NCBI GenBank assembly: GCA_963830495.1
Contig: CAWHMS010000003.1
Coordinates: forward strand, 186,001 to 250,000
From: CAWHMS01 sp963830495
GTDB taxonomy: Bacteria > Actinomycetota > Actinomycetes > Propionibacteriales > Nocardioidaceae
Length of the DNA: 64,000 nt
Direction: 5' to 3'
Part shown: positions 33,527 through 42,963 of the stretch, piece by piece
Layout: every line of letters starts with the position of its first letter
How positions within the stretch are numbered: position 1 is the first letter of the stretch
Translations under genes and position numbers: made by a program
Notes under the pieces: model-generated
Databases searched by the model: none
What the model saw: the letters and a program-made list of their open reading frames with translations, nothing else
What the model was told of the DNA's origin: nothing

Positions 33527-34576
33527 TCAGGAGAGCCACGCCCAGGCGACCTGCCCGACCCGCCGTAGCTGAGCCGGGCTGACGACACGTGGGCGATCGG
33601 CCTCGCTGTGGTACTCGGCGTACGGCGTGCTGCCGATCCGGGCGGCAGGGAAACCGGCCTGGTCGAACGACCAGTGATCGCTGGACTGGTTGAGACACGG
33701 CGCTGCGGCGATGCTGAGTGTGTCCGCGGTCCGGATCAGGGCGGCGCGCACCGTCGGGGGTTCGAGCCCTCCGCTGCACACCGGCACGACGCGGCCGACG
33801 CCGACCCGGTCGAGGGAGAGCATCGCCTCGAGGGATCGACGCCACTGAGGCACCAACCGCTGCACCATGACCTGCGACCCGAAGTGGTGCAGGTCATCGC
33901 CGTCGCCTCGAGGCTCCTCCGCACCGAAGGCGACGAAGACGACCGGAGTCCGCAGCGGGTCGAGCGCGCCCAGGCGAGCGAGCTCGAGCATGACGGCGAC
34001 GCCGGAGGCGTTGTCCTCTGCTCCCGGGGCATGCGGGACCGTGTCGAGGTGCGCGCCCACGATGCGGAACGGTCTCGAGCCGTCGAATCCGACCGGCGTC
34101 GCCACGACGTTCCAGGTGCGGCCCGCGGGTACGTCGACGCCCCACGAGTTGCCGGCCGGCACTTGGAAGGACTGACGCCGTACGTCGTAGCCGCTGCCGC
34201 GCAGCGAGCGCTCGACGTACCGGGCGGCAGCAGCGTAGGCGGCGCTGGTGGCCTCCCGCGGACCGTAGCGGTGGGCCAGCACGGTGACGGTGCGCAGTGC
34301 CCGAGCCTGGTCGAACCGGACGGAGCGCTCCGGCTGGGGATCGGGAGATGAGGGTGAGGTGTCCGACGGTGACCCGGCGTTATCGGGCGAGGAGGCAGGC
34401 TGTGACCCGGGTCCCGACCCGTTGCTGTCGGTGCGACGGGTCGGCTCAGGGGCTGGTGACACCTCGCGAGGCGTGCTGGCGCCGTCCGCGGTGCCACTGT
34501 CCGACGTACATGCGACCAACGCCGGCGAACAGCACAGCGCGAAGGCCACGACCAGAGTCACGCCTCGCGCGGTCAT
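33527..34576 (-). CDS. M28-family secreted metallopeptidase (lipoprotein)
   Basis: A 349-residue protein from ATG 34576. A lipoprotein signal, VTLVVAFALCCSPALVAC, is followed by a Ser/Pro/Asp-rich linker of about 60 residues. The M28 zinc domain shows the ligands in order: His and Asp in IVGAHLDTVPHAPGAEDN, Glu-Glu in FVAFGAEEPRG, Asp in LSLDRVGVG and the distal His in AEYHSEADRP. It is probably a cell-surface aminopeptidase. It follows proA by 13 bases on the same strand, so it may be co-transcribed with proline genes, although a functional link is not evident. Confidence 0.88.
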   Translation of the reverse strand: MTARGVTLVVAFALCCSPALVACTSDSGTADGASTPREVSPAPEPTRRTDSNGSGPGSQPASSPDNAGSPSDTSPSSPDPQPERSVRFDQARALRTVTVLAHRYGPREATSAAYAAAARYVERSLRGSGYDVRRQSFQVPAGNSWGVDVPAGRTWNVVATPVGFDGSRPFRIVGAHLDTVPHAPGAEDNASGVAVMLELARLGALDPLRTPVVFVAFGAEEPRGDGDDLHHFGSQVMVQRLVPQWRRSLEAMLSLDRVGVGRVVPVCSGGLEPPTVRAALIRTADTLSIAAAPCLNQSSDHWSFDQAGFPAARIGSTPYAEYHSEADRPRVVSPAQLRRVGQVAWAWLS

Positions 34577-34589
34577 CCGGGCTCCCCGG

Positions 34590-35840
34590 TCACGAGCGAA
34601 GGTGGCCGTCTCCGGTGACGACATACTTGGTCGACGTCATCTCGCGCAGCCCCATCGGCCCACGGGCGTGCAGCTTCTGGGTCGAGATGCCGATCTCGGC
34701 ACCGAAGTCGAACTCAGCGCCGTCGGTGAAGCGGGTCGAGGCATTGACGAGGACGGCAGCGGCATCGACCCGAGCGGTGAAGGCGCGAGCCGCCTCCTGG
34801 GAACGGGTGACGATGGCCTCGCTGTGGCCGGTGCCGAAGCGACGGATGTGGTCGACGGCGTCGTCGAGCGAGTCGACCACGCAGGCGGAGATCTCCAGTG
34901 CGTGGTACTCCCTCGCGTAGTCCTCGGCTGTCGCAGCGGGCACATCGCGACTCACGGCGCGCACGGTGTCGTCGCCATGCACGGTGACACCCTCGGCGAC
35001 CAGGGCCTTGACCACGCGGGGCAGGAAGTCCGCGGCCACTGAGGCGTGCACCAGCAGCGACTCTGCGGCGTTGCAGACAGTGGGCCGCTGCGTCTTGGCG
35101 TTGAGCACGATGCGTTCGGCCATGTCGAGGTCGGCGTCGGCGTCGACGTAGACATGGCAGTTGCCCACCCCGGTCTCGATCACCGGCACGGTCGACCCGG
35201 TGACGACTCGGTGGATCAGCTCGGCTCCGCCGCGCGGGATGAGCAGGTCCACCAGACCGCGCGCGTTCATCAGGTGGTCGACCGACTCCCGCTCCGCCCC
35301 GAGCAGCTGGACGGCGTCGGCGGGCAGGCCGGCACCCTCGAGCGCATTGCGCAGCGCCGTGACCACGGCCCGGTTCGACCGCAACGCCGACGACGAGCCG
35401 CGGAGCAGCACTGCGCTGCCCGCCTTGAGGCAGATCCCGGCCGCGTCGGCGGTGACGTTGGGCCTGGCTTCATAGATGATGCCGATGACCCCGAACGGCA
35501 CTCGCACCTGACGCATCTCCAGGCCGTTGGCGAGAGTCGAACCGCGGACGACCTCCCCTACCGGGTCGTCGAGGGCGGCGAGCTGGCGCAGCCCCTGAGC
35601 CATCCCAGCGACCCGGTCTTGGGTAAGGCGGAGCCGGTCGATCAGCGCGAGCGACGTACCGGCCGCCTCCTGCTCGGAGACATCGGATTGGTTGGCGGCC
35701 AGGATGTCGTCGGCCGCGCCCTCGAGCGCGTCGGCCATGGCGTGCAGGGCAGCATCCTTGGCGGCACGTGACGCCAGCGCGAGCGGGTACGACGCCTCCC
35801 GGGCCCGCTCGGCGTACGCATGGACCTCCTGCTCGCTCAT
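34590..35840 (-). CDS. proA: gamma-glutamyl phosphate reductase
   Basis: A 416-residue ProA: VPFGVIGIIYEARPNVTADAAG, LKAGSAVLLRGSSSA, the catalytic Cys in RPTVCNAAESLLVH, and the C-terminal FGAEIGISTQKLHARGPMGL. It reduces gamma-glutamyl phosphate to the semialdehyde, the second step of proline synthesis. The proB gene lies upstream on the same strand, separated by one small unknown gene, so proB, the small gene and proA look like one transcript. Confidence 0.97.
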   Translation of the reverse strand: MSEQEVHAYAERAREASYPLALASRAAKDAALHAMADALEGAADDILAANQSDVSEQEAAGTSLALIDRLRLTQDRVAGMAQGLRQLAALDDPVGEVVRGSTLANGLEMRQVRVPFGVIGIIYEARPNVTADAAGICLKAGSAVLLRGSSSALRSNRAVVTALRNALEGAGLPADAVQLLGAERESVDHLMNARGLVDLLIPRGGAELIHRVVTGSTVPVIETGVGNCHVYVDADADLDMAERIVLNAKTQRPTVCNAAESLLVHASVAADFLPRVVKALVAEGVTVHGDDTVRAVSRDVPAATAEDYAREYHALEISACVVDSLDDAVDHIRRFGTGHSEAIVTRSQEAARAFTARVDAAAVLVNASTRFTDGAEFDFGAEIGISTQKLHARGPMGLREMTSTKYVVTGDGHLRS

Positions 35841-35865
35841 GGCTCCAGCCTACGGGGCGGAGGCG

Positions 35866-36210
35866 TCAGAACCGGAGCGGCTGCACCTCGGCCCCGACCA
35901 GGGGGGCCACCTTGTGCCGGGCCTGGAACGTCTCCCGCTCGACCACTTCCAGGCCGACGACCGTCCACGCCGGCAGTTGGGCGGATCCACGGTGCTCACT
36001 CCAGAGTCGCAGTGCCAGCGACGCGGCATCGACCATCTCGGCGCCCTCCTCCCAGTAGCTCACCTCCGCGCGGTCCTCGTCGTACCGCAGTGAGTGGATG
36101 AAGGGACGCTCGGAACTCAGCCGCATCAAGGCTTCGTGCACCTCGAGCAGCTGCCGTGGTGGGCCGGCAACCGTCACGACCACGTGCCACAGCCGCGGAA
36201 GCTCCTCCAC
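35866..36210 (-). CDS. small protein between proB and proA, function unknown
   Basis: About 114 residues from GTG 36210, beginning VEELPRLWHVVVTVAGPPRQ. It contains LRYDEDRAEVSYWEEGAEMVDAA and ends in a charged, hydrophobic pattern (VVGLEVVERETF). No membrane segment or catalytic motif stands out. A GAGGTG site lies eight bases before this start; an ATG at 36261 would add 17 residues without a ribosome site. Genes of this size between proB and proA in actinobacteria are uncharacterised to my knowledge. Its place suggests a link to the proline genes, but this is only positional. Confidence 0.7.
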   Translation of the reverse strand: MEELPRLWHVVVTVAGPPRQLLEVHEALMRLSSERPFIHSLRYDEDRAEVSYWEEGAEMVDAASLALRLWSEHRGSAQLPAWTVVGLEVVERETFQARHKVAPLVGAEVQPLRF

Positions 36211-36318
36211 AGCCGCACACCTCGATTCACCGCTGAAACGGACCACCAAACTATGGCCCATCCGGGCTGGGTTGCGCGGTGTTTGCCGAGAATTCACCCT
36301 CTGCAGGAGAGACTCGAG

Positions 36319-37458
36319 CTAGAGCAGCACCAGGTCGTCGCGGTGGACCAGCTCCCGTTCGTAGCCGTCACCCAGCTCCGCGGCAAGCGCGTGTGTGGTG
36401 CGGCCGAGAAGCCGCGGGACCTCGGCAGCGTCGTAGTTGACCAATCCCCGAGCCACGGCGTTGCCCCGCTCGTCGACCAGGTCGACCGGATCGCCCGCGT
36501 CGAACGAGCCGTGCACGGCGATGACCCCTGCCGGCAGCAGCGAGGTCCCGCGGGTGGTGACAGCGGCCACGGCGCCGGCGTCGAGCACGAGGGACCCCTT
36601 CGGCTTGGTCGCGTGCGCCAACCACAGCAGCCTGGTGGCCCGGCGCTTGCCGGTGGGCGCGAACCAGGTGCCCGCCTCGGCACCGGCGAGGACGGCGGAG
36701 ACGTGGTCGGCATGCGCGACCACGGCCGGGATGCCGGCCGCGGTGGCGATGGCGGCGGCTTCGAGCTTGGTCCCCATCCCACCGGTCCCCAGCGATCCGC
36801 CGGACGCAGCCTCGACCTCGCTGAGGTCATCAGGCGTCCGCACGACGCCGATCCGGCGCGCCTCGGGGTGCGAGGGGCTGCGGTCGTAGACCCCGTCGAC
36901 GTCCGACAGCAACAACAGCGCGTCGGCATGCACCAGATGCGCGACCAGCGCCGCCAGCCGGTCGTTGTCCCCGAAGCGGATCTCCGTTGTCGCCACGGTG
37001 TCGTTCTCGTTGACCACCGGCAGCACACCGAGCTCGAGCAGCATCGCGAAGGTGCGGTAGGCGTTGCGGTAGTGAGAGCGCCGGGTGACGTCGTCATCCG
37101 TGAGCAGGATCTGGCCCACCCGGATCCCGTGCGCTGCGAACGCGTCGGTGTAGCGATGGACGAGCAGGCCCTGCCCGACGCTGGCGGCTGCCTGCTGCCG
37201 AGCCAGGTCGCGGGGTCTGCGCCGCAGGCCGAGCGGCGACAGTCCGGCCGCGATCGCCCCCGACGAGACCAGGACGATCTCGAGGCCACGAGCCCGAGCA
37301 GCGGCCAGTGCATCGACGAGGCGGCGGACGCGCCTCTCGTCAAGGCCGCCCGCCGCCGCCGTCAGCGATGAGGAGCCCACCTTGACCACGACGCGGTTCG
37401 CTGCCCTCAGCACTTCGGCGCCGTACGGTGCTCCGACGTCGTACCGCTCCTCACTCAT
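36319..37458 (-). CDS. proB: glutamate 5-kinase
   Basis: A 379-residue kinase with VVVKVGSSSLTAAAGG, VLVSSGAIAAGL, VVNENDTVATTEIRFGDND, LLSDVDGVYD and GGMGTKLEAA. The C-terminal PUA domain (from about residue 290, AGVIAVHGSFDAGDPVDLV) is present, as in the long ProB form that is feedback-inhibited by proline. It phosphorylates glutamate, the first step of proline synthesis. The start at ATG 37458 has a GAGGGG site. It follows obgE by 96 bases. Confidence 0.97.
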   Translation of the reverse strand: MSEERYDVGAPYGAEVLRAANRVVVKVGSSSLTAAAGGLDERRVRRLVDALAAARARGLEIVLVSSGAIAAGLSPLGLRRRPRDLARQQAAASVGQGLLVHRYTDAFAAHGIRVGQILLTDDDVTRRSHYRNAYRTFAMLLELGVLPVVNENDTVATTEIRFGDNDRLAALVAHLVHADALLLLSDVDGVYDRSPSHPEARRIGVVRTPDDLSEVEAASGGSLGTGGMGTKLEAAAIATAAGIPAVVAHADHVSAVLAGAEAGTWFAPTGKRRATRLLWLAHATKPKGSLVLDAGAVAAVTTRGTSLLPAGVIAVHGSFDAGDPVDLVDERGNAVARGLVNYDAAEVPRLLGRTTHALAAELGDGYERELVHRDDLVLL

Positions 37459-37554
37459 GGCGTCACCCCTCGCGCGCGCCGCGGCAGGATCCGACGGTCC
37501 TGGGGTCATGGCCCGGACTGAGTCGGATCCTTCGGCCTCTGCTGGCCACGCCGC

Positions 37555-38916
37555 TCATCGCTGATCAAGGCGCGGATCCTGGCCGCGGCGCCCGAAGAGC
37601 GTCTCGGCGCCCGCCTGCACCTGCGGGTCGAACTCGAAGACGACCGCGTTGTCGTCGGCACCGATCACCACATCGTCACCGACCTGCGCACCCAGCTCGG
37701 TGAGGCGCTCCTCGACTCCGAGCCGGTTCAGCCGGTCGGCCAGATAGCCGACGGCCTCGTCGTTGCTGAAGTCGGTCTGGCGCACCCAGCGCTGCGGCTT
37801 CTCACCACGGACGTGCCAACGGCCATCGACCTGACGGATGGTGAACTCGTCGTCAGCGACGCCCGGGGGACGCAGCACGATGCGGGTCGGCGTCACGTCG
37901 ACGACCGCCTCTCGGGAGGCCGCCACCAGCTCTCCCATGGCGAACATCAGCTCGCGGAGCCCCTCGTGCGATGCCGCCGACACCAGCAACACGCGGTAGC
38001 CGCGCCTCTCGAGGTCGGGGCGCACCATCTCGGCGAGCTCCCGCGCGTCGGGCACGTCGATCTTGTTCAGCGCCACGATCCGGGGCCGATCGTCCAATCC
38101 GCCGTACGCCGTCAACTCGTCCTCGAGCACGGTCAGGTCGGTCAGCGGGTCGCGGCCCGGCTCGAGCGTCGCGCAGTCGATCACGTGGACCAGTGCGGCA
38201 CATCGCTCGATGTGGCGCAGGAAGTCATGGCCCAGACCCCTGCCCTCGCTGGCGCCCTCGATGAGTCCGGGTACGTCGGCCACCGTGTACGACGTGTCGC
38301 CCGCCGTCACCACACCGAGGTTGGGCACCAGTGTCGTGAACGGATAGTCCGCGATCTTGGGACGTGCCCGCGAGATCGCCGCGACCAGGCTGGACTTGCC
38401 GGCACTCGGGTAGCCGACCAGTCCGACGTCAGCGACGACCTTGAGCTCGAGCACGATGGTGCGCTCGTCGCCCGCCTCGCCGAGCAGGGCGAAGCCGGGC
38501 GCCTTGCGCGCCTTCGTGGCGAGCGCCGCGTTGCCCAGTCCGCCGCGCCCACCTGCCGCGACGACGAGCTCGGAGCCGGCACCGACCAGGTCGGCCAACA
38601 CCTGACCGCCGGTCGACGCGACGATGGTGCCGTCCGGGACGGGCAGGACGACTGACTCGCCGTTGCCTCCGTTGCGGTGGTCGCCCTGACCTTGCTTGCC
38701 GTTGCCCGCTCGGCGATGCGACTCGTGGTGGTAGTCGATCAGCGTTGTCACGTCCGGGTCGACACGCAGGATCACGTCGCCGCCGTGCCCACCGTTGCCA
38801 CCGTCCGGGCCACCGAGGGGCTTGAACTTCTCCCGGTGGACCGATGCGACTCCGTTGCCACCGCGACCTCCCGCGACGTGCAGAACGACTCGGTCGACGA
38901 ACGTCGGGACTGCCAT
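37555..38916 (-). CDS. obgE: Obg-family GTPase (ObgE/CgtA)
   Basis: A 453-residue protein with the Obg glycine-rich domain at residues 1-158 (GGRGGNGVASVHREKF, GGPDGGNGGHGGDV), the G domain (GYPSAGKSSLV P-loop, DVPGLIEGASEGRGLG switch region, NKID specificity motif) and a C-terminal OCT domain. Obg GTPases act in 50S assembly and stress signalling. A GAGAGGAGGG site precedes ATG 38916. It is downstream of rplU-rpmA as in most bacteria, with a hairpin between rpmA and obgE that may reduce read-through. Confidence 0.97.
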   Translation of the reverse strand: MAVPTFVDRVVLHVAGGRGGNGVASVHREKFKPLGGPDGGNGGHGGDVILRVDPDVTTLIDYHHESHRRAGNGKQGQGDHRNGGNGESVVLPVPDGTIVASTGGQVLADLVGAGSELVVAAGGRGGLGNAALATKARKAPGFALLGEAGDERTIVLELKVVADVGLVGYPSAGKSSLVAAISRARPKIADYPFTTLVPNLGVVTAGDTSYTVADVPGLIEGASEGRGLGHDFLRHIERCAALVHVIDCATLEPGRDPLTDLTVLEDELTAYGGLDDRPRIVALNKIDVPDARELAEMVRPDLERRGYRVLLVSAASHEGLRELMFAMGELVAASREAVVDVTPTRIVLRPPGVADDEFTIRQVDGRWHVRGEKPQRWVRQTDFSNDEAVGYLADRLNRLGVEERLTELGAQVGDDVVIGADDNAVVFEFDPQVQAGAETLFGRRGQDPRLDQR

Positions 38917-39018
38917 CGAGTCGCCCTCCTCTCAGTGGGATTCGCATATGCGGGAAGCGGGCGCGCTTTCGCGCCTCGGGACGGGGCATCTTCCCGCAAT
39001 TCCGGGTGAAGGTGCGAG

Positions 39019-39051
39019 GAGGGGCGTCCCGCAGTTTGCGGAGCGCCCCTC
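39019..39051 (-). terminator. hairpin between rpmA and obgE
   Basis: GAGGGGCGTCCCGCA (39019-39033) faces TGCGGAGCGCCCCTC (39037-39051) across a short loop; the outer eight and the inner five bases pair, with two mismatches between. No T run follows on the minus strand, so it may be a partial terminator or an RNA processing site rather than a full stop. Confidence 0.55.
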
Positions 39052-39125
39052 GTGCGATGCTGCGTGGGTACGTCGAGCGGTCAGACGTCGTACGCCGTCG
39101 GACAGGTCGGCCGGCGGACCCGGTG

Positions 39126-39386
39126 TTACGGGGTCGAAGCCGGGACGACGTTGACGACGCGGCGGCCGCGGCGGGTGCCGAACTCGACATTGCCCTCGAC
39201 CAGCGCGAAGAGAGTGTCGTCGCCGCCACGCCCGACACCTGTGCCGGGGTGGAAGTGCGTGCCCCGCTGGCGGACGATGATCTCGCCGGCGTTGACCAGC
39301 TGTCCGCCGTAACGCTTCACACCGAGGCGCTTGGAGTTGCTGTCGCGGCCGTTCTTGGTGGAGGCCGCGCCCTTCTTGTGTGCCAT
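39126..39386 (-). CDS. rpmA: 50S ribosomal protein L27
   Basis: An 86-residue L27: MAHKKGAASTKNGRDSNSKRLGVKRYGGQ, then GEIIVRQRGTHFHPG and a basic C-terminus. L27 reaches into the peptidyl transferase centre. No extra N-terminal peptide needing cleavage is present. A GAGGGA site precedes the ATG. It follows rplU by 32 bases. Confidence 0.97.
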   Translation of the reverse strand: MAHKKGAASTKNGRDSNSKRLGVKRYGGQLVNAGEIIVRQRGTHFHPGTGVGRGGDDTLFALVEGNVEFGTRRGRRVVNVVPASTP

Positions 39387-39418
39387 CGTGAGTCCCTCGC
39401 CTACTTCTCGTGTGCCCG

Positions 39419-39730
39419 CTACTTGGTGTTGATGGCGGTGACCTTGACCTGGGTGTACTTCTGGCGGTGCCCCTGGCGCTTGCGGTAACCGGTCTTGTTC
39501 TTGTACTTCAAGATGGTGATCTTCGGGCCCTTGGTAGCGCCCACGACTTCTGCCTGGACACTGACCTTCGCCAGGGCGGCGGAGTCCGACGTGACGCTGT
39601 CACCGTCGACGACGAGCACGGCCGGCAGCGACAGCGTCTCGCCCGGCTCAGTCGCCACCTTGTCGATCTGGATGACGTCACCGACCGCGACCTTCTGCTG
39701 CTTGCCGCCACTGCGCACGATCGCGTACAC
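39419..39730 (-). CDS. rplU: 50S ribosomal protein L21
   Basis: A 103-residue L21 from GTG 39730: VYAIVRSGGKQQKVAVGDVIQ and the C-terminal KNKTGYRKRQGHRQKYTQVKV. It is the first gene of the rplU-rpmA-obgE unit. The 5' region of about 130 bases from the proposed promoter contains two hairpins, so autogenous or leader control is possible. Confidence 0.97.
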   Translation of the reverse strand: MYAIVRSGGKQQKVAVGDVIQIDKVATEPGETLSLPAVLVVDGDSVTSDSAALAKVSVQAEVVGATKGPKITILKYKNKTGYRKRQGHRQKYTQVKVTAINTK

Positions 39731-39857
39731 CGCTGACTCACTCTCTTCGGTAGGGATCAAGCTCGGGGGTGGAGTCTTCCCGGAGGGCGACTCGCACCGA
39801 GCGCCGTCGGGGCCGGCGGCGCAGACTGCGTGCCGACAGGAGGCACACCGAGGAAGA

Positions 39858-39887
39858 AGTTTACGGACCGAACCGCGTTGTGGTCAA
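39858..39887 (-). promoter_or_regulatory. promoter candidate for rplU-rpmA-obgE
   Basis: Minus strand TTGACC (39887-39882), an 18-base spacer, then TAAACT (39863-39858). This is close to a housekeeping -35/-10 pair and points toward rplU, about 130 bases downstream. It is the best promoter match in this 503-base region. Confidence 0.5.
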
Positions 39888-40088
39888 AACGCCGCGTGCT
39901 CCGCGACTCACGAGCCGCGGCTGCGATCCCGTTCGGGTTCGGGACACGGCAGCATCGAGATGCGAGTTGACACGACAGTGGCGTCCCGTACGAAGTGCGC
40001 CGCGGTGCGGTGCCGGGCTGGGTACCGGGTCGCCGGGGCTGGCGGCTCGCCCCCGAGCCTGCCGAAACCCCGACAACCCGGCTTGACA

Positions 40089-40112
40089 GGACCTTCGACC
40101 CCATGAAGGTCC
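40089..40112 (-). terminator. small hairpin downstream of rne
   Basis: GGACCTTC (40089-40096) and GAAGGTCC (40105-40112) form a perfect 8-base stem with an 8-base loop, about 120 bases past the rne stop. No T run follows, so termination is only a possibility. Confidence 0.35.
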
Positions 40113-40233
40113 AGCAACCCCCGTCATGCCTGTCGGCCGACGAGGAAACCGCGGGTCTTCTGGTGAAACGCTACCCGCTGCTACGCCATCTGGTGACATT
40201 GTGCCGCCTTCGACGAGTCGGCCACCGCACGGA

Positions 40234-42802
40234 TCAGGCGTTGGCGCCAGCGCGCTCGCGCCCATCAGGCGTCGACTCAGCCGTGGCTTGCCCCGAGCTG
40301 GAGGGGGCGCCCGCGGTGTCCGAGGAGGCGTCCTTGCCGTCCGACCCTTGGGACGCGTCCTTGCCGTTCTTGCTGCCCGAGCCCGCGGAGCCGTCCTTGC
40401 CGTCCTTGCCGTCCGAGCTGTCGTCGCCACTCCCCGACTTGCCACCGCGGCGCCGGCCGCTGGACCGCCGTGAGGTCGAGCCGCGCTTGGACCCGGTGTC
40501 GTCGGTCTGCTTGGCGTCCACCGGTTCGCTCTCGATGACGACGCCCCGGCCCTGGCAGGCGTCACAGCTGTGGCTGAACGCCTCGAGCAGGCCTGTGCTG
40601 ATCCGCTTCCGGGTCATCTGGACCAGCCCGAGCGAAGTCACCTCGGCGACCTGGTGTCGGGTGCGGTCACGGCCGAGGCACTCGACCAGCCTCGTGAGCA
40701 CCAGATCGCGATTGCTCTCCAGCACCATGTCGATGAAGTCCACGACGATGATCCCGCCGATGTCACGCAGCCGCAGCTGCCGGACGATCTCCTCGGCCGC
40801 CTCGAGGTTGTTCTTGGTGACGGTCTCCTCGAGGTTGCCGCCGGCCCCGGTGAACTTGCCCGTGTTGACGTCGATCACCGTCATCGCCTCGGTGCGGTCG
40901 ATGACCAGCGATCCGCCCGAGGGGAGCCAGACCTTGCGGTCGAGCGCCTTGGAGATCTGCTCGTCGATACGTCGCTCGGCGAAGAGGTCGCCGTCGCCGT
41001 CGTACCGCTCCAGCCGGTCGGCGAGGTCCGGCGCCACGTGCTGGACGTAGCCGTCGACGACGTCCCAGGCGTCGTCCCCGGCGATCACCAGCCTGGAGAA
41101 GTCCTCGGTGAAGAGGTCGCGCACCACCTTGAGCGTGGTGTCAGGCTCGGCGTACAGCGCACTCGGCGCCTGGCCGGCCTTGACCTTCTTCTCGATGTCC
41201 GCCCAGCGCGCCGTAAGGCCGTTGACGTCGCGCGTCAGCGCCTCCTCGCTGGCGCCTTCGGCCGCGGTACGGATGATGACCCCGGCATCGTCGGGAAGGA
41301 TGTCTTTCAGCAGGTTCTTGAGTCGGGTGCGTTCGGTGTCGGGCAGCTTCCGGCTGATGCCGCTGGTGCCTCCGCCTGGCACGTAGACGAGATAGCGTCC
41401 CGGCAGGCTGATCTGTGCGGTCAGCCGAGCGCCCTTGTGACCGACCGGGTCCTTCGTCACCTGGACCAGGACGGCTTGCCCTGGCTTGAGAGCGTTCTCG
41501 ATCCGTCGCGGCGCGTTCTTGTCGGGCACCAGCGCCCAGTTGACCTCGCCGGCGTACAGGACGGCGTTCCGGCCCCGACCGATGTCGATGAAGGCCGCCT
41601 CCATGCTCGGGAGCACGTTCTGCACCCGGCCGAGGTAGACGTTGCCGATGATCGAGCCCTGGGACTCCAGCGCGACGTAGTGCTCGACGAGGACGTCGTC
41701 CTCGAGTACGGCGATCTGCGTCTTCTCACCGTGCTGGCGGATCGCCATGACGCGGTCGACGGACTCTCGACGAGCGAGGAACTCCGACTCACTCAGGATC
41801 GGTGCACGTCGACGGCCGGCGTCCCTGCCCTCGCGCCGGCGCTGCTTCTTTGCCTCGATCCGGGTCGAGCCCTGGACTCCGGTGATGGAGTCCTTGTCGG
41901 ACTTCTTCGACTCCCGGCCCTTGGCAGTGGTCTCCTTGGCCTCGGACCCTCCAGCGGAGTCATCACTCCGGCTACTGCTGCGACGTCGGCGCCGCCGAGA
42001 GGAGCCGGTGGACTCGTCGCCGGAGCTGCTTTGGTCACCCGACTTCGCAGTCCGCTCCTCGGTCGAGCCCGAGCCTGGGGTCGCCTTGGCCGTCGCGTCC
42101 GTCGGGGCGGAGTCGCCGGGCTGGTCAGTCGCGTTGTCACCACCGGACTTCTTGCGGTTGCGACCTCCCCGGGATCGACGCCGTCGTGAGCTCGTCGTCC
42201 CCGCGTCGTCGTCGGCCGAGTCGGTGTCAGCTGCCTGGGGCGTCCGCTGGGGGTCGCCGTCCAAGGCGGGCTCGTCCTGAGCCGCACCACCTTCGGCGCG
42301 ATCTGCGCCCTTGCGCGTGGTCACCTCGGGCGCCTTGAAGAGCGGCGCGAAGGGCGCGGCACCGGACTCTTGTCCGTCGCCCGCACCTGCGGTCGTCGTC
42401 ACCGAGTCGCCGAACTCGGCTGCGGACGACGCAGCGCCGTCGGCGGCCGCGGGCTCGGCCGGCGCAGCGCCGGCTGTCTCGGCAGTGGGCGCACCAGCCC
42501 GCTTGCTCGACTTGGTGCCGGCCTTCTTGGCAGCGGGCTTCTTCGTGCTGGACTTCTTGGTCGTGGCCTTCTTGGCCGGGCGCCGACCGGTGGCCGGCGG
42601 CGCGGAGTCGGTGGGCGTGTCCGCTCCGGGGTCGCTCCCGTCGCTTCCGGTGGTGGTCGAACCGGCAGAACCCTGTGGCGGGCCGGACGAGTCGACCGGC
42701 GGACCTGCCGGCCGGCTGGCGGCGCGCCTTCGGGTGCGGCGAGGTGGTGACGCCTGGAGCGTCGTCGGTTGTCGACGTTGTCGACATGTCGTCGTCGAGC
42801 AT
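40234..42802 (-). CDS. rne: ribonuclease E/G family protein (probable frame break near N-terminus)
   Basis: About 855 residues. The N-terminal third is a disordered Ala/Lys/Ser/Glu region with an SSRRRRRRS-type basic tract. The catalytic core follows: S1 domain (GNVYLGRVQNVLPSMEAAFIDIG, RNAVLYAGEV), RNase H-like and DNase I-like parts (VVDFIDMVLESNRDLVLTRL, TVIDVNTGKFTGAGG) and the zinc-link Cys pair in SCDACQGRG. The best start is ATG 42802 (MLDDDMSTTSTTDDAPG, preceded by GAGGAG), but its frame differs by one base from the frame carrying PPRRTRRRAASRPAGPP; a one-base break lies at about 42735-42755. Without it, the long frame would need an unlikely upstream start. RNase E processes rRNA and mRNA. 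Confidence 0.9.
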
Positions 42803-42963
42803 GTGTGCTCCTCAAGTGCCCCCGGGCGCTGAGCGCCGCGCGGAGGCGGTTCCGGTCGTCGCCGCCGCACTCTGGGGAGCGGGGCTGCGACGCAAAGCTT
42901 GCTGGTACGTCGTACTCGGCCTGATGCTGGTGACAGCGGTCCGGCCAGGACGGCGTTTCGGCT

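Larger units (their letters stand above)
39731..40233. other. 503-base non-coding region between rne and rplU
   Basis: No convincing gene is present. On the minus strand it holds a promoter candidate at 39858-39887, then a structured leader for rplU: a GTGCC/GGCAC stem and a GCGCCG/CGGCGC stem lie between about 39795 and 39850. An 8-base stem at 40089-40112 follows the end of rne. The remaining 120 bases next to rne and the middle stretch show nothing recognisable. Confidence 0.6.
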
